Shown here: positions 35,894 through 47,210 of the stretch, piece after piece
How the letters are laid out: every line of letters starts with the position of its first letter
How positions within the stretch are numbered: the first letter of the stretch is position 1
Assembly (NCBI GenBank): GCA_023362775.1
Contig: JALMGJ010000005.1
Location: forward strand, 38,125,463-38,189,462
Source of the DNA: Charina bottae
Lineage: Eukaryota > Chordata > Lepidosauria > Squamata > Charinaidae
Direction of reading: 5' to 3'
DNA: 64,000 bases
The notes under the pieces: model-generated
What the model was told of the DNA's origin: nothing
Seen by the model: only the letters and a program-made list of their open reading frames with translations
Databases searched by the model: none
Position numbers and translations under genes: made by a program

Positions 35894-38800
35894 TCAATGC
35901 GGTTTGTCCGGGAACTCCCTATGAAAGGTTTTTACGAGTTTGGGAGCGCGTGTGTGTTTGGCACTGACCCACTCCCTGTCTCCAAATGGTAGATGCTGCC
36001 ACTTCACTAGGTACTGCAACTGCCCCTTGTGCCATCTGGAGTCCAGAATCCTGTCAATCTCAAAGTGTGGTTCTCCGTCTACCAGTAATGGTGGGGGTTC
36101 CTCTGGTTCTGGGTGCCAGTGTTGTGAACTGTGGTGTTGTTTCAACAAGCTGATATGGAAAACAGGGTGCACCTTTCTTAGTGCCTTTGGCAATTGCAAT
36201 TTTGCCGTTACTGGGTTGATGACCTCAATGATTGGGAATGGACCTATGCATTTTGGTGCCAATTTCCGTGACGGTTGTGTTGCCCTCAGGTTTTTCGTTG
36301 ACAAGTACACCTTGTCTCCTACTCTCAAGTCCCATTCTTCCCCCCTCTTGCGATCAGCATGTTTTTTGTAACTTGCCTTGGCTTCCTGCAGTGTTTGCAC
36401 CATGACTGGCCAATTACTGGTTATTTTTTCTATCCATTCGTCCGCTTTTAGGGGTTGTGGTAGTTCTGTGTTGTGTGCCATGGCCAATTCGGGGATAGTT
36501 ACAAATTCCTGCCCTGTAGCGACTTTGAATGGCGAAAACCCCGTGCTTTGATGTAGCGCGTTATTGTAAGCAACCTCTGCGAACGGCAACAGTTCCGCCC
36601 AATCGTTCTGTTGATAATTAATGTAGCATCTAAGGTACTGCTCCAGTGTGGCATTCAGACGTTCACTCGCACCATCTGTGCACGGATGGAACGCACTACT
36701 GAGCCCCTGTTCCGATCCAATTAACTTCAAAAATGCCCGCCAAAACTTGCAAGTAAAAGTGCTGCCGCAGTCGCTGATTATGCGTTCCGGCATTCCGTGG
36801 GCTCTATAGATGTGTTGGATAAATAGTCTAGCTAGTTTTTGGGCATTCGGTATTCCTTTGCATGCAATGAAGTGTGCCTGCTTGGAAAATAAGTCTGTGA
36901 CCACCCAAATGGCCGTGTTCTTTTTGCTCATCGGTAAATCTACTATAAAATCCATGGCAATTTGCTTCCATGGTTGTGTGGGGTTTGCTACTTCCTGCAG
37001 CTTCCCTGTGGGTTTCCCCATTTTCCTTTTGGCGGTTGCGCACACTGGGCATGAGCGCACATAGGCTTTAACGTCTGTGCGCAAGGATGGCCACCAGAAT
37101 TTGCGTCGGATTAAGTGTAGTGTTTTTATGAAGCCGAAATGCCCTGCCGTTTTGTGATCATGATGCATGTTCAAAACCTTTTGCTGTAGGGGCTCAGGGA
37201 CATAGGCTTTGTTGTCCTTCCACCCCACTCCATCCTTTTCCACTAGGGTCTGTTTCTTCTCCCCCCACCAGGTGTCTGTTGCTGTTGCTGCCCGCAGTTC
37301 GGCTGTCCACTGGTCGCTCTCAGCCGCGCGTTGCGCGCTGCTGCGGGTGATTGCCATATTGCCTTCCCCCCTCCCTTCTATTGTCGCTGGGCTCTGAGCC
37401 TCCGCTGGTTGGGAGGGGATGAGCGATTCAATGACCTCCTCCATTTTGCCCTCATGCTGCGGTAGGCGTGACAGCGCGTCTGCCAAGTAGTTTTTCCCCC
37501 CAGGGAAGTACTTCAACGTGAAGTTGAACCTACTAAAAAACTCTGCCCACCGGAGGTGTTTAGGATTTAGTTTTCTAGGGGATTTGAGAGCTTCCAAGTT
37601 TTTGTGGTCAGTCCACACTTGGAACGGCTCTGCTGTCCCTTCTAGGAGGTGTCGCCACGTGCTTAGGGCATGTTTGACAGCGAATGCCTCTTTCTCCCAA
37701 ATATGCCATCGTTTCTCCGTCTGATTAAATTTCCGTGAAATGTATGCACACGGTCTTAGTTTCCCAGTGTCATCTGCCTGCAGTAGTATGGCCCCCACTG
37801 CGCTAATTGATGCGTCTGTGTGTATCACAAATGGTTTGTCAGCTTCTGGATGTTTGAGTATGGGCTCCCTCGTGAACATCTCCTTTAGCCTATCAAACGC
37901 TACCTGGCATTCTTGTGTCCACACGAGTTTCGTGCTCGGTGGTGGGGCTTTTGCTTTTGCGCCCTTGCTTTTCGTCTTTAATAGGTCAGTCAAGGGCAAC
38001 GCGATCTGCGCGAAATTTTGAATGAACTGCCTATAGAACCCAGCGAACCTGAGAAACGCTTGCAGCTGTCTGCGCGTTCGGGGGGGCTGCCAGCCCAGGA
38101 CCGCTTTGACTTTCTCAGGGTCCATCTCGATGCCCTCATGCGAAATGCGATACCCCAAGAAGTGTAGTTGTTCCCTGTGAAATTCACATTTCTCAAGTTT
38201 TACATAAAGCTTTGCCTCGAGTAATTTCTCAAGCACCCTCTTAACTAACTCGTGTTCCTCCAGATTTTCAGAAAAAATCAGTATGTCATCCAAATATACA
38301 ATTACCCCTTTGTACAGAAATTCATACAATACTTCGTTTATGAACCTCATGAAGATTCCCGGTCCCCCCGCAATCCCAAACGGGAGCACCCTGTATTGGA
38401 AAGAACCCAATGGGCAATTGAATGCAGTTTTCCACTCGCCCCCCTCCCTTATGCGAACACGATAGTAAGCTTCCCTAACATCTAGTTTTGTGAAAATTTT
38501 CCCTTTAGATAGCTGGGCTAACATGTCTTTCAGCAATGGGAGAGGGTACTGTCTCGTAACCGAAATCACATTAAGACCCCTGTAGTCAGTGAAAAGCCGG
38601 AGGGACCCGTCTTTTTTCTTCCTGAACAATACCGGGGCTGCAAGGGGGGAGTTGGCTGGCTCAATGAACCCCCGTGCCAAATTTTTATCTATGAATTTGC
38701 GCAATTCTTGCAGTTCTTTTTGCGTCATGGCATACATCTTGGGCTTGGGAAATGGTGCCCCTGGGATGAGGTCAATGGTTGCGTCTGACTGCCTATGGGG

Positions 38801-39394
38801 GGGTTCTTGCTCACATTCCTTCTTGTCGAATACCGGGAGGTATTTCTCCGGAATTGTGCTTGTGAGTGTGCCACCCCCTTGGTCCTGCTCCCCCTCCTCA
38901 AATTCCATCCCCGTTGCCCCCAGCTCAATGCAGCTAGGTGTGCTATCATTGTCCATCTCATGATAAGTCCCATCCGTAAAGTCCAAATCTCCTGAGACCC
39001 AATCCACCTTGGGGTTTCTTGCCCTCAACCATTTCAGTCCTAACACAATGGGTCGTGTTGCAATGGGAGCCACTAGGAACCGCAAAGTCTCTACATGAGT
39101 CCCCAAAGTCATTTGCAGTCCTTCAGTGTAGAACTCCACTGGCCCCCCCTTCAGTTCCGACCCGTCCAATTGGCAAAATGTGATGGGCGTTTTAAGCTTA
39201 AACAGGTCCAGTCCCATCTTTTCAGCTACGTTCGGGTGCATTAAGTTTCTAGAGCAACCCGAGTCTAGCAGTGCAACCCCCGCATACTTTTTCCTCCCAC
39301 CCAAAGTTCTCAACTGTACCTTTAGGTGCATTGTTGGGTTGTTGCGACTACTTCCTTTGCGCCCCTTTGTGGAGGTCTGTCCTGTGGCGCTCAT
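35894..39394 (-). CDS. Gypsy Pol polyprotein, 1166 aa, open frame
   Basis: Domains in order: aspartic protease (ALLDSGCSRNLMHP, about residue 40); reverse transcriptase (RLFTDYRGLN, then GVIVYLDDILIFSEN); RNase H (FVIHTDASISAVGAIL, VWTDHKNLEALKSP); integrase with an HHCC zinc domain (HHDHKTAGHFG...CPVCATAKRK) and catalytic core (MDFIVDLPMS, IISDCGSTF, TDGASERLN). The C-terminal chromodomain (FEIDRILDSRWHKGQLQYLV) places it among chromoviruses. The frame is uninterrupted for 3.5 kb. Compared with typical relatives, the integrase core has Cys in ISDCGS where Arg is common, and Ala-Ser in TDGASER. Gag upstream is in other frames, so it is unlikely to be expressed as a functional unit. Confidence 0.93.
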   Translation of the reverse strand: MSATGQTSTKGRKGSSRNNPTMHLKVQLRTLGGRKKYAGVALLDSGCSRNLMHPNVAEKMGLDLFKLKTPITFCQLDGSELKGGPVEFYTEGLQMTLGTHVETLRFLVAPIATRPIVLGLKWLRARNPKVDWVSGDLDFTDGTYHEMDNDSTPSCIELGATGMEFEEGEQDQGGGTLTSTIPEKYLPVFDKKECEQEPPHRQSDATIDLIPGAPFPKPKMYAMTQKELQELRKFIDKNLARGFIEPANSPLAAPVLFRKKKDGSLRLFTDYRGLNVISVTRQYPLPLLKDMLAQLSKGKIFTKLDVREAYYRVRIREGGEWKTAFNCPLGSFQYRVLPFGIAGGPGIFMRFINEVLYEFLYKGVIVYLDDILIFSENLEEHELVKRVLEKLLEAKLYVKLEKCEFHREQLHFLGYRISHEGIEMDPEKVKAVLGWQPPRTRRQLQAFLRFAGFYRQFIQNFAQIALPLTDLLKTKSKGAKAKAPPPSTKLVWTQECQVAFDRLKEMFTREPILKHPEADKPFVIHTDASISAVGAILLQADDTGKLRPCAYISRKFNQTEKRWHIWEKEAFAVKHALSTWRHLLEGTAEPFQVWTDHKNLEALKSPRKLNPKHLRWAEFFSRFNFTLKYFPGGKNYLADALSRLPQHEGKMEEVIESLIPSQPAEAQSPATIEGRGEGNMAITRSSAQRAAESDQWTAELRAATATDTWWGEKKQTLVEKDGVGWKDNKAYVPEPLQQKVLNMHHDHKTAGHFGFIKTLHLIRRKFWWPSLRTDVKAYVRSCPVCATAKRKMGKPTGKLQEVANPTQPWKQIAMDFIVDLPMSKKNTAIWVVTDLFSKQAHFIACKGIPNAQKLARLFIQHIYRAHGMPERIISDCGSTFTCKFWRAFLKLIGSEQGLSSAFHPCTDGASERLNATLEQYLRCYINYQQNDWAELLPFAEVAYNNALHQSTGFSPFKVATGQEFVTIPELAMAHNTELPQPLKADEWIEKITSNWPVMVQTLQEAKASYKKHADRKRGEEWDLRVGDKVYLSTKNLRATQPSRKLAPKCIGPFPIIEVINPVTAKLQLPKALRKVHPVFHISLLKQHHSSQHWHPEPEEPPPLLVDGEPHFEIDRILDSRWHKGQLQYLVKWQHLPFGDREWVSAKHTRAPKLVKTFHREFPDKPH

Positions 39395-39429
39395 CAGAAC
39401 AGACCTGGCTCATTTCCCGCCGTCTGGAT

Positions 39430-40790
39430 GTCAAAGTCAGAGTCGTCGCTGTCTTCTTCTAGGTCCGGATTCTGCCATGGGTTCACGGTTGCCACAGCCG
39501 CTCCTTTTCCCTTGGTGTGTGTTGTTTTGAGGGTACTTCTGTCAGCTGCCTTTTTCGCCGGAGGTTTTTCCTTAATGCTCGTTTTCCCCTGAGGGCAAGC
39601 GCTTATTCGGTGTCCCTCCTTCCCGCAGCGGAAGCAGTCCCTCTCTTGTCCGGCGATCCTTCTCCTCTTCCCAATTCCGCTGTTTCACGTTCGAGCGGGG
39701 CTGGTTAATGAAAGTCCCCTCGTTCCTCTGCCTGAATTGTAAGTTTCTGATACTTTGTAGCTGTAGTCTGTTACTCTCAATTTTCCCAGCTAATTGGATC
39801 CACCCCTCTAAAGTTCCAGGGTCATCTCTATCTAATGTCTTTTCCAGTAGGTCCTGTTTTAATCCATACTGGAAAGTGTTCAATCTTTATCGATTCCGGC
39901 CATTCCGGCAGGTAAGATAAGAGCTTTTTAAAGTCCATAGCATATTCAGCTACTGCTCTGTTTCCCTGCCTTAAGTTTCGGAGTCGTGCCCTGGCTGAGA
40001 CTTTAGTCAGCGTATCTTCAAATCATTTCCGAAGGGCGTACATGAACTCCTGAAAGTCCAGTAGTTCCCTTGCCCCCCTGTCGTGAAGCATTACAAGCCA
40101 GTCCCCTGCCTCACCTTCCAAAAAACTGGAGACGTACCTGATTTTGCTCTCCTCCGTTCGGAAGGTGTATTCAAATTCTCTCATGAACCCTTGTACATGC
40201 GTTAAAAAGCATGCTAGATTCTTGGGGTCTCCATTAAATTTCGTTTTCAATTCACCTATTCCAAACGGTGTATGCACCCCCCCTGGGGTCGTGTATTGAT
40301 TGTATGATGGGGTCATGGGTGATCGATTGTAGGGGCGCAATTCCTCTTCTTCCTCCCCCTCATTTTCGATGTCCCCCTCTCCTTCGGGTGGCGCCAGACT
40401 CTCTTCCCTCACTCTGGGTTCATCTAATTTGTCCATCAATTTCCCAAAGGCTGCGCCCAACGAGTCCATTTTGTTGATCAGCAGTCCTATATTTAACTGC
40501 ACATTGGACATCTGCTCTTCCAACCGCACAATGCGCTGGGTTGGTGTGACCCTCTTCTGGTTGCCTTTTCCCCCTTTCTCCGCTATCCCTTCACCCACAG
40601 CTACGGACCATCCTGCTAGCCTTGGCTCGGTGCTGCTTAGATGAAGGGGGGTTTTGGTTACCTCTATATGGTTTTCCTTCTTCTGTGCTTTTTTGCTCTC
40701 CCGCTCGCCTGCAGCTCTCTCCATCTTCTGGGTGCTTGCTGAGCTGGGTCCGGCTTCTTCGCGGATTTCTGCCACCTCTACCGTTTCCAT
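39430..40790 (-). pseudogene. Gypsy gag, frameshifted
   Basis: The main frame at 40790-40023 starts METVEVAEIREEAG, with a capsid-like stretch starting LKTKFNGDPKNLACFLTHVQ and SSFLEGEAGDWLV, and stops at about 40023. The reading continues in another frame (TLTKVSARARLRNL...), then at 39883-39572 (FQYGLKQDLLEKTLDRDD). A CCHC zinc knuckle (CFRCGKEGHRISAC, about 39595-39640) lies in yet another frame. At least three breaks separate it from pol. Confidence 0.85.
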
Positions 40791-40905
40791 TTCGTGCTAC
40801 GTTATTGAGGTGTGGTTGTGTGCGTGGCCACCTTCAACCGGGGGTTCGCTGAATATCAGAGTAATCCCCGGGATAGGTAGTAAAAATTTTTGATTCAAGT
40901 CTTTA

Positions 40906-41269
40906 TGTAAGGCACTCCATCCGATATCTATAATCTCCCTGCTCTAGAGTAACTCACAGACGCATGAGTTCTTAGAAGCAGAAGAGTTTATTATAGCATA
41001 CAGAACCTAGCATGCACAAAGACTTGAATGGCTGGAACCTGTAAAGCCTGCACATTTAAATCTTCCCTTCCCCCCCCCCCCCACAAGGTTCTTTGGTGGT
41101 GACACGTGTAACTCGTGCCTTTCCAAGCTGCTCAGACATCTGCTCCCGGATATGTGTATTCGCAATCGTCAGCTAGGTGCGAACCGGTCTACTTCAAAGC
41201 CGGCGTCTCTTTCGTGTCACTTGCAGCCTCCTGGAATGTGCATCCCCAGAGATCTGCCGATCTCTGACA
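40906..41269 (-). repeat. Gypsy 5' LTR
   Basis: 364 bp and nearly identical to the left LTR. It differs by single bases, a longer C-run near 41070, and the 16-bp indel. Confidence 0.93.
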
Positions 41270-41329
41270 AGAAGAGACTAAAGTTTTAAAGACAAAGAAA
41301 AGCAAAACAGGGGGAAAAAAGGAGAAGCC

Positions 41330-41730
41330 TGCTTTTTACTTTCACCCTAGTAATTGACATACTTTCTCATAATGGCAACTACAAGAAAAGCTGCAAAACT
41401 AGAAGAAAGAGAGGTTCAGTAGAACAACTTACAGATAAGGGCATTTCACCAGATTTATTTTAAAAAATTTTTGAGGCATTTGGTAAGAAGATGACTTCAA
41501 TGGTTGCCAATACTTTGGATACTTTTAAAAAGGAAATGGAAGAAGGATTTGCAGGAATAAAAAAGGATATGAAAGAAGAAGTTAAGAAGATTGAAGAATC
41601 TGTAGGACAGTTGGCTGGAGATCTAACAAATTAATGACATAGTGGAAGTTTTGGAAAGTAAGACAGAAGTTATAGAGAGATGGAGAAAGATTTGGACCCT
41701 GCTACTACTCCACTGAATCTTCAGGAGCAC
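41330..41730 (+). mobile_element. L1 ORF1-like fragment
   Basis: Plus-strand frames MATTRKAAKLEEREVQ (from 41391) and KKMTSMVANTLDTFKKEMEE, then KKDMKEEVKKIEESVGQLAG, resemble the N-terminal coiled coil of squamate L1 ORF1. Stops and shifts break it. Confidence 0.5.
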
Positions 41731-41904
41731 TGCATTTCTATACTATAGTTTTACATCCCAAAATCTGTATGTTAGTTGAAATCAGGCCTACTCATCTCAT
41801 CCATGTCATGTGCAATACAGTATACGAGGATGTATTGTTGGTTATAAGCAAGATCTAATTTCAACTGCTAATTTTCTTTTGGCCATTCTAATTGAAAACT
41901 ATTA

Positions 41905-42165
41905 TTTATTTATTTGTTTGTTTGTTTTTATTTAATTTTTTATCCCGCCTTTATTATTTTTTATAAATAACTCAAGGCGGTGAACATACCTAATACTCCT
42001 TCCTCCTCCTATTTTCCCCACAACAACAGCCCTGTGAGGCGAGTTGGGCTGAAAGAGAGTGACTGGCCCAAGATTACCCAGCCAGCTTTCATGCCAAAGG
42101 CGGGACTAGAACTCACAGACTCCTGGTTTCTAGCCCAGTACCTTAACCACTAGACCAAACTGGCT
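41905..42165 (-). mobile_element. tRNA-derived SINE, second copy
   Basis: Same family and orientation as 14735-14993, with the AGCCAGTTTGGTCTAGTGG start, GAGTTCTAGTCCC B-box-like motif, CTCAAGGCGG end and an A/T simple tail. Confidence 0.8.
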
Positions 42166-42169
42166 CTTA

Positions 42170-44095
42170 TCATAGTGGCATGCTTTAAAATAACTTGGTA
42201 TCGTATTTAAAATGTTTTATAACATAAAATTGGGTTGGCATTACCTTTTTATAACTTTGCTGTCAGAAAGGCAATAAGAAAGATATCTAAAATTGCCATA
42301 GTTCATTCTCAAAACATTTGTGTCCCCAAGATCCTAGGTTAAATTGACCACCAGGAGGCACCACATGACTGATTTCATCCTTATTGGAACTGCTCAGACA
42401 TGGATAGCCAGATGTTATTCTAAGGATTTCAAATCCTCTCCCAGGAACTGAACTCACGGACCTTCATACTTTCAGTGACTATATATAGTGCATTAGTTTA
42501 TCCAGGTCCTGGAGCGAAACAGTTGCAGGAAGGAATATATAGAAGCTGGATATATATACAATCCACCTTCCCTTATGCTCTCAGAGCAGAGAGGTAAGGT
42601 GAAATCCTTGGCATCACTACTGTTCTCAGGGAGGGCTACAAAGAACTGTTGTATGACAAAACAGAGCTAGTATTGGGTTAAGTGAACCTTCTGACTCTGT
42701 GTAAACAGTTGACATATTATGGGATGGGATCTGTATACCAAGGCCTCTGAGTTTGCGACAAACAGAACAATCCATCAGTAGGGAAGCTGTGCACAACAAG
42801 CTCTAGTAGCATATTGGTTGCACCAGAATCGGAAAGAAAACTTTTAGATTTCCACTTAGGTACTAACTTGTATATACAAGCTATTCAAAATCCTTTTGAA
42901 TCCAGCAATCTATTTCCCAAAGTGGCGAAACAAATGTTTCTGTGAATTATACAAGTAAGGCATAAGAGTAAGTAAGGCTCTTTCCTGCTATTTCTCAAGC
43001 TCCTTCTATTTGATTTAGGAGGTAGCAGATTATAATGATAAGAAGCCAATAATTGCTTCACTCTGTTTTCTCTAACCCTTTTTAAAAGACATTTAATTTG
43101 GTAGCCATTGACAAATCTTATGGTAGTGAACTGCATTCCTTAACTTACTTTAAGAGGTGGGAAACTTGTGGCTCTCCACATATAACTAAATTATAACTCC
43201 CAGCATCCCTCAACACTGGTCATGCTGTTGAAAGTTACAGTTCAACAGTATCTGTACTGATGTAGGAAACCTGTCTAATTTTAGCTTTGTAGGAAAGGAA
43301 ATTGTGTTGCCTTACTAAAATCAGTTGACATTATTAGTGCAACACTGAACAAGACTAAACAATTTGTATTGTATTACATACAGAGTATCTTAATTCTCAT
43401 ATACTGTACCTGCTAATACTGGCAGCTAAGCAACATTCTATACCATTCTTCCTTCCCAGCTTGCTCAACCCAATCTGTCCTGTTTTCAACTTTCCCACCT
43501 TTATCCATGCTTCTTTCCAATCACTGTCACTAAATAGTTGTTCCTTAAGAGCATCATTGATATTTATCATCCTTCTATGGGTAAAAAGCCTCGGAAATGG
43601 ATTCTTCCTAAGTGACTGAGTGGGATGTAACATGAGTATCAAGCATCAGAAACACAACTATTAGTGTCTATATTTTTGAGTTTAGGGACCTGCAGATATG
43701 CTGGACTTCAACTTCCTTAATACCCAAGTAGCTTGTAAACACAAGGATAAAGAAAGGGGTGAACTAAGAAAGAGCTGGATCACTGCAGCAAAGACTTTCA
43801 ACAGAGTAAAAACTAAATTAGTGACTCAAACATGTTTATTATTGTGTGTTCAAAGATATTTTTTTCATTTGACACAACACTCCGGTCCCAGTACTTTGTT
43901 GTAATTCAGTTTAAGTATGTTTAATTAAAATAATTTGATGCTCTCTTTCTCTCCATCTCCCTTCTGTTTTTAGACTACAAGCCCTCTGGGGAAAGACTTA
44001 TACTTTCTCATTCCTTGAGTTCATTATCTGAATAGCACTATATTAATATAAAATATTAATATTAATAACAATCTTAAAATATTAAATTAAAATAA
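42170..44095. other. SCLY intron 1, nothing recognised
   Basis: AT-rich intronic sequence. The stretch 43155-43255 (ataactcccagcatccctc) may be an old DNA-transposon fragment. No gene features. Confidence 0.5.
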
Positions 44096-44529
44096 ATCTG
44101 TGCCAAGGTTATCATTTAAGATTTTAGTTAATCTGATAACTAATATGGGTAAATTTGCACCAAACAAAACGGTGGCACAATATCAAAAGCTAAAGAGAAT
44201 TTCCCTCCAGAAAAGAACGTAGCGCATCACTGAGTACAACATCCTGGAGAGAAAGAAAAACGGGGAAGCCGTCAATCACACAGCCAGTTGACCGTCTCAC
44301 CCGGGTTAAATATCGAAGACTTCAACTTAGCGAGACAATCCTTACACAAACTTAACGGCGTAGCCGTTGGTTACTCAGGCAAATACTCTAGCCGCGAACC
44401 ACTCCACGCCCTCCAACTCAGCCGTACGCGATTGGCTGCAGCTCCGGCCACTGACAAATTAGACCCGATACGCCGCGAGGGAAGAGCGCTTAGCACTGAC
44501 GTATAGTAAAAAGAACGGCAGGCACTTAC

Positions 44530-44640
44530 TCTCGTCCCGCCCTCGTTGGCAAGGTGATGGTGGTCCCAGGGAAGAGCTGATTGGTCAATGTTCGAATCTG
44601 CTACTGGTGTTGCTTCAGCCTCCGCCTAAAATAAGGTTTT
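44530..44640 (-). other. SCLY: SCLY noncoding first exon (5' UTR), approximate 5' end
   Basis: On the minus strand this CpG-rich stretch ends GACGAGA|gtaagtgc, a strong donor at 44530/44529. It contains no ATG, so it would be a noncoding leader spliced 12.7 kb downstream to the exon at 31777. The transcription start is not determined; 44640 is a guess. This is inferred from the donor, the CpG context, and the good acceptor in front of the ATG exon. Confidence 0.55.
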
Positions 44641-45120
44641 AGATTAACGGCAATTTAGGCAGGTCCCCTTTCGAGGGCCAATCGAGTTTCTCCCCACCGA
44701 AAGCCAATTGGCCGAGTGCCTCCCTCTTTCTGCGAGCCGGCCAATTCTTTCGTCGATGAGGATAGTACCGTCCAGCTCTGAATAATCTACTCCCGCCCCC
44801 CTCGACGCGAGCCCCCTTTTTACCCGCGGTTTCGTTTACTAGGTCGCCTTACTAGATGGTGGTTATTTTATATTTGTTTTTATTCATTCGGTTCTTTTTC
44901 CCACTAGGAAAAATGTGGGCCTGTCAGGATCTCCAAAACTTGATAGGCCCTCGCCAACGTTTCGTCTCCGCTGACTAGTCAAAACGAAACGCAAGCTGGC
45001 GATACCTGGTAGGTTAATGCTGTTTCATCAACCGCTCGCAAAAGCCTGTTTAGACCATAGAGGCGCCGAAATGAGAGCCATTCCCACGGAAAAGATGCGG
45101 TAACGATGCCCTTCTTCAAG

Positions 45121-45205
45121 ATGGCGGAGGTGGGCTCGCTTTCCCTTTACTGCCTTGAGCTCTCGCGCGGATTCATTAAAATGGCGGTGCACGGTGCGTG
45201 GGCTT
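45121..45205 (+). other. First exon of unknown gene, carrying a 35-codon uORF
   Basis: A CpG-rich exon ending GGGCTT|gtaagt at 45205/45206. An ATG at 45121, in a strong context (caagATGG), opens a frame that crosses the splice to the exon at 48585 and stops at 48605-48607 after 35 codons. It stops six bases before the ATG of the main 291-codon frame. The exon boundary is inferred from the donor and from the good acceptor at 48584. The true 5' end is unknown. Confidence 0.5.
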
Positions 45206-46599
45206 GTAAGTGACGCCTTACCTTTTTTGCTGGTTCTGGTAATATGAAACGGGAGGGGAGGGATGAGGGGAAAGGCGGGATTAGAGTTCACCGGACTGAG
45301 CTCCGTTCTGGCTGGCCTGCCAGGGGAAATGGAGCCTGGGCGTCAGATGGCCTGGTGTATGGGAGTGGGCAGAGTCTTGACGAGGCCGAGAGGGAGGAGG
45401 CCTCTCCACCCCCAGTCCCTTATGGGTCCTGCAGCGGCTCTTTGCTTTTCTACGTAGCATCTTCGTTTGGGAAAAGCCAAGAAGTGGAATAACGACAGGG
45501 AACTGCCAAACGGAGAGACGCTTCTCATTCTCCGTTTGGGCGGGCAGCGCTCAGTCACTGACGTCCCAGCGAGCAATGAAGGGCAAATCGGTATTCTAGA
45601 GTTCGCTGACAGCAGTGTAGCTTTAGGTAGTTGGGTTCATCTCTAACCTGTTTTGGAAAGGCTCCAGGAGGGCAGCTGTTGAGAGTCGGGCGGCACACAA
45701 GTTTAATTAATAATCATAATTATTGTTTTTATTATTATTTATGTCTTGCAGCGAAAACAGCCAAAGGTTTTGTGGCACCGAAAAGACTAATACGTTTATT
45801 ATTCTATTCGTCCATTATAGTTCTTCCACCCCTCTTGTTGTCTTGGGTTTTTTGGCCACCTGCTCTGCAGACATGCAGCTTCTTAAAATTTTGCAGGCTG
45901 CTGGGAATTATGCAACTATAATCTAGTTGTGCATCTTAAAGTTTGTATTTTGAAGGCTTCTTGCATGATTGAATAGAAATCAAGCATTGTATCTGGGAGT
46001 GCTGATTAGTCTTGTTTTTATGTAGCTGTTTCCATTCTGGAATACTCTCTTTTCTTTTCATATCTAAGAAAAGTGCATTCTATCCAGGTCAGCGTTCCTG
46101 TGCACATATATTTAGGAGGAATCCCATTACAGTAGGTGGGATTAATATTCAAGAATGTATATGGTTCTGCTGGAAATTCAAGTTTAGTTTAAGTGAGCCT
46201 TATAGCTAAGGCAGTTTTTTCAGAGTACAGTTTATTTGAAAACATGCAGAGAATTTCCACTATGTATAATGAGTATAAATAGTTAAAAGTTGGTAGTGTA
46301 GAGCAGGTTTAATTTAGTTGTGATTAATAACTTGTTATGTTCAGCTGCAAATGTCTCTGAAAAAAAATTCTTTTGAGAGGATTCTCAGTTACTTGGAAGT
46401 ATTGCCATTTGCAGCAGTGGAAGACAAGAAACATTCATTTCATGTATATATTGCCACACTCCTTAAAGACTTGTGTGGTATCATAACAGAAAAGCAGACT
46501 GAGAAATAATAGTCTTAAAACTGTTGAAACCTTTCATAAATTATAACCAGAAATAATAGTAATAATAGGTATATCCACAAGAGTTCTTAAATGCTTTTC

Positions 46600-47210
46600 T
46601 GAATAGATCAGTTTTTAAGGCATTTCTAAAAAAAAAAAAGAATAATGGAGCAATTGAGATTTCTGGTGGGATGGCATTCCACATGGTGGTTGCCATTGCT
46701 GAGGAACAAGATGTCCTTATTCTTGCCTAGATCTTATATGAGGAAGGAACCTTCAGCAATCCAAATAGAGGTGCATGCTCTGAATAGGTAGAAGCTACTT
46801 GAAGCAGATGATCCTGAATTTATTTACTTAAGCAATTTATGTAGCCATTCAATCGCCATGTGAACCAGGGCAGTGTACACAAATAAAGACAGTAAATAAC
46901 TCCAAACATTACAAAATAATAACACGTACAGAGGCAACTTCACTGAATCAAAAACAATTTTAAAATAGTCAAGATGGTAATAAAACCTCCTAGGCCAGTG
47001 CCTGGTGGAAAAGTGAAGTCTTAAGAACCTTCCAAAAACCAGGTAGGGTCAGGGCCATCTAAATCTCAGCAGGTGAGAAGGCATGTCTCTTGGGCCCTGC
47101 CAGATGACACTGCTTAAGTGATGGGAGCATGCCCAGCCTCTCAGATCTTATTGAATGCTAAGCTATGTTGAGCTTTAATTCACTTTGAATGGTGCCTAGA
47201 AGTCTATTGA
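46600..47210 (-). mobile_element. L2/CR1-type LINE 3' region, decayed
   Basis: Minus-strand noncoding sequence of the type found near the 3' end of squamate L2/CR1-type elements (AGGCAACTTCACTGAATC, GTCAAGATGGTAATAAAACC, AATCTCAGCAGGTGAGAAGG on the plus strand). No coding frame left. It lies in the intron of the 291-aa gene. Confidence 0.5.

Larger units (their letters stand above)
35358..41269 (-). mobile_element. Ty3/gypsy chromovirus-type LTR retrotransposon, both LTRs present
   Basis: A 5912-bp element with TG...CA LTRs and an exact 5-bp duplication, agaag, at 35353-35357 and 41270-41274. It is transcribed on the minus strand, so the 5' LTR is the right one. Internal order: gag (broken), pol (open), purine-rich tract (complement of 35740-35765), then the 3' LTR. 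There is no env. I count about eight substitutions plus two indels between LTRs (roughly 2 percent), so the insertion is fairly recent. No convincing tRNA primer-binding site was recognised next to the 5' LTR. Confidence 0.95.
44100..45205. promoter_or_regulatory. Bidirectional CpG-rich promoter between SCLY and the unknown gene
   Basis: Base composition changes abruptly here to a CpG-dense stretch unlike the AT-rich surroundings. It contains several CCAAT/ATTGG boxes (near 44430, 44581, 44680, 44704 and 44740). Two ATGGCGG contexts at 45118-45127 and 45179-45187 resemble YY1 sites commonly found just downstream of housekeeping starts. A strong donor points left (44529, SCLY) and another points right (45206, unknown gene), so two divergent transcripts probably start within about 500 bp of each other. 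Confidence 0.65.

Noticed and set aside
40860..40905. tRNA primer-binding site for the gypsy element
   Set aside because: The sequence next to the 5' LTR did not match a tRNA 3' end that I could recognise.
44288..44506. 72-aa frame in the CpG region
   Set aside because: CpG-rich sequence tends to be open; it lies in SCLY intron 1 beside the noncoding exon, with no similarity noticed.
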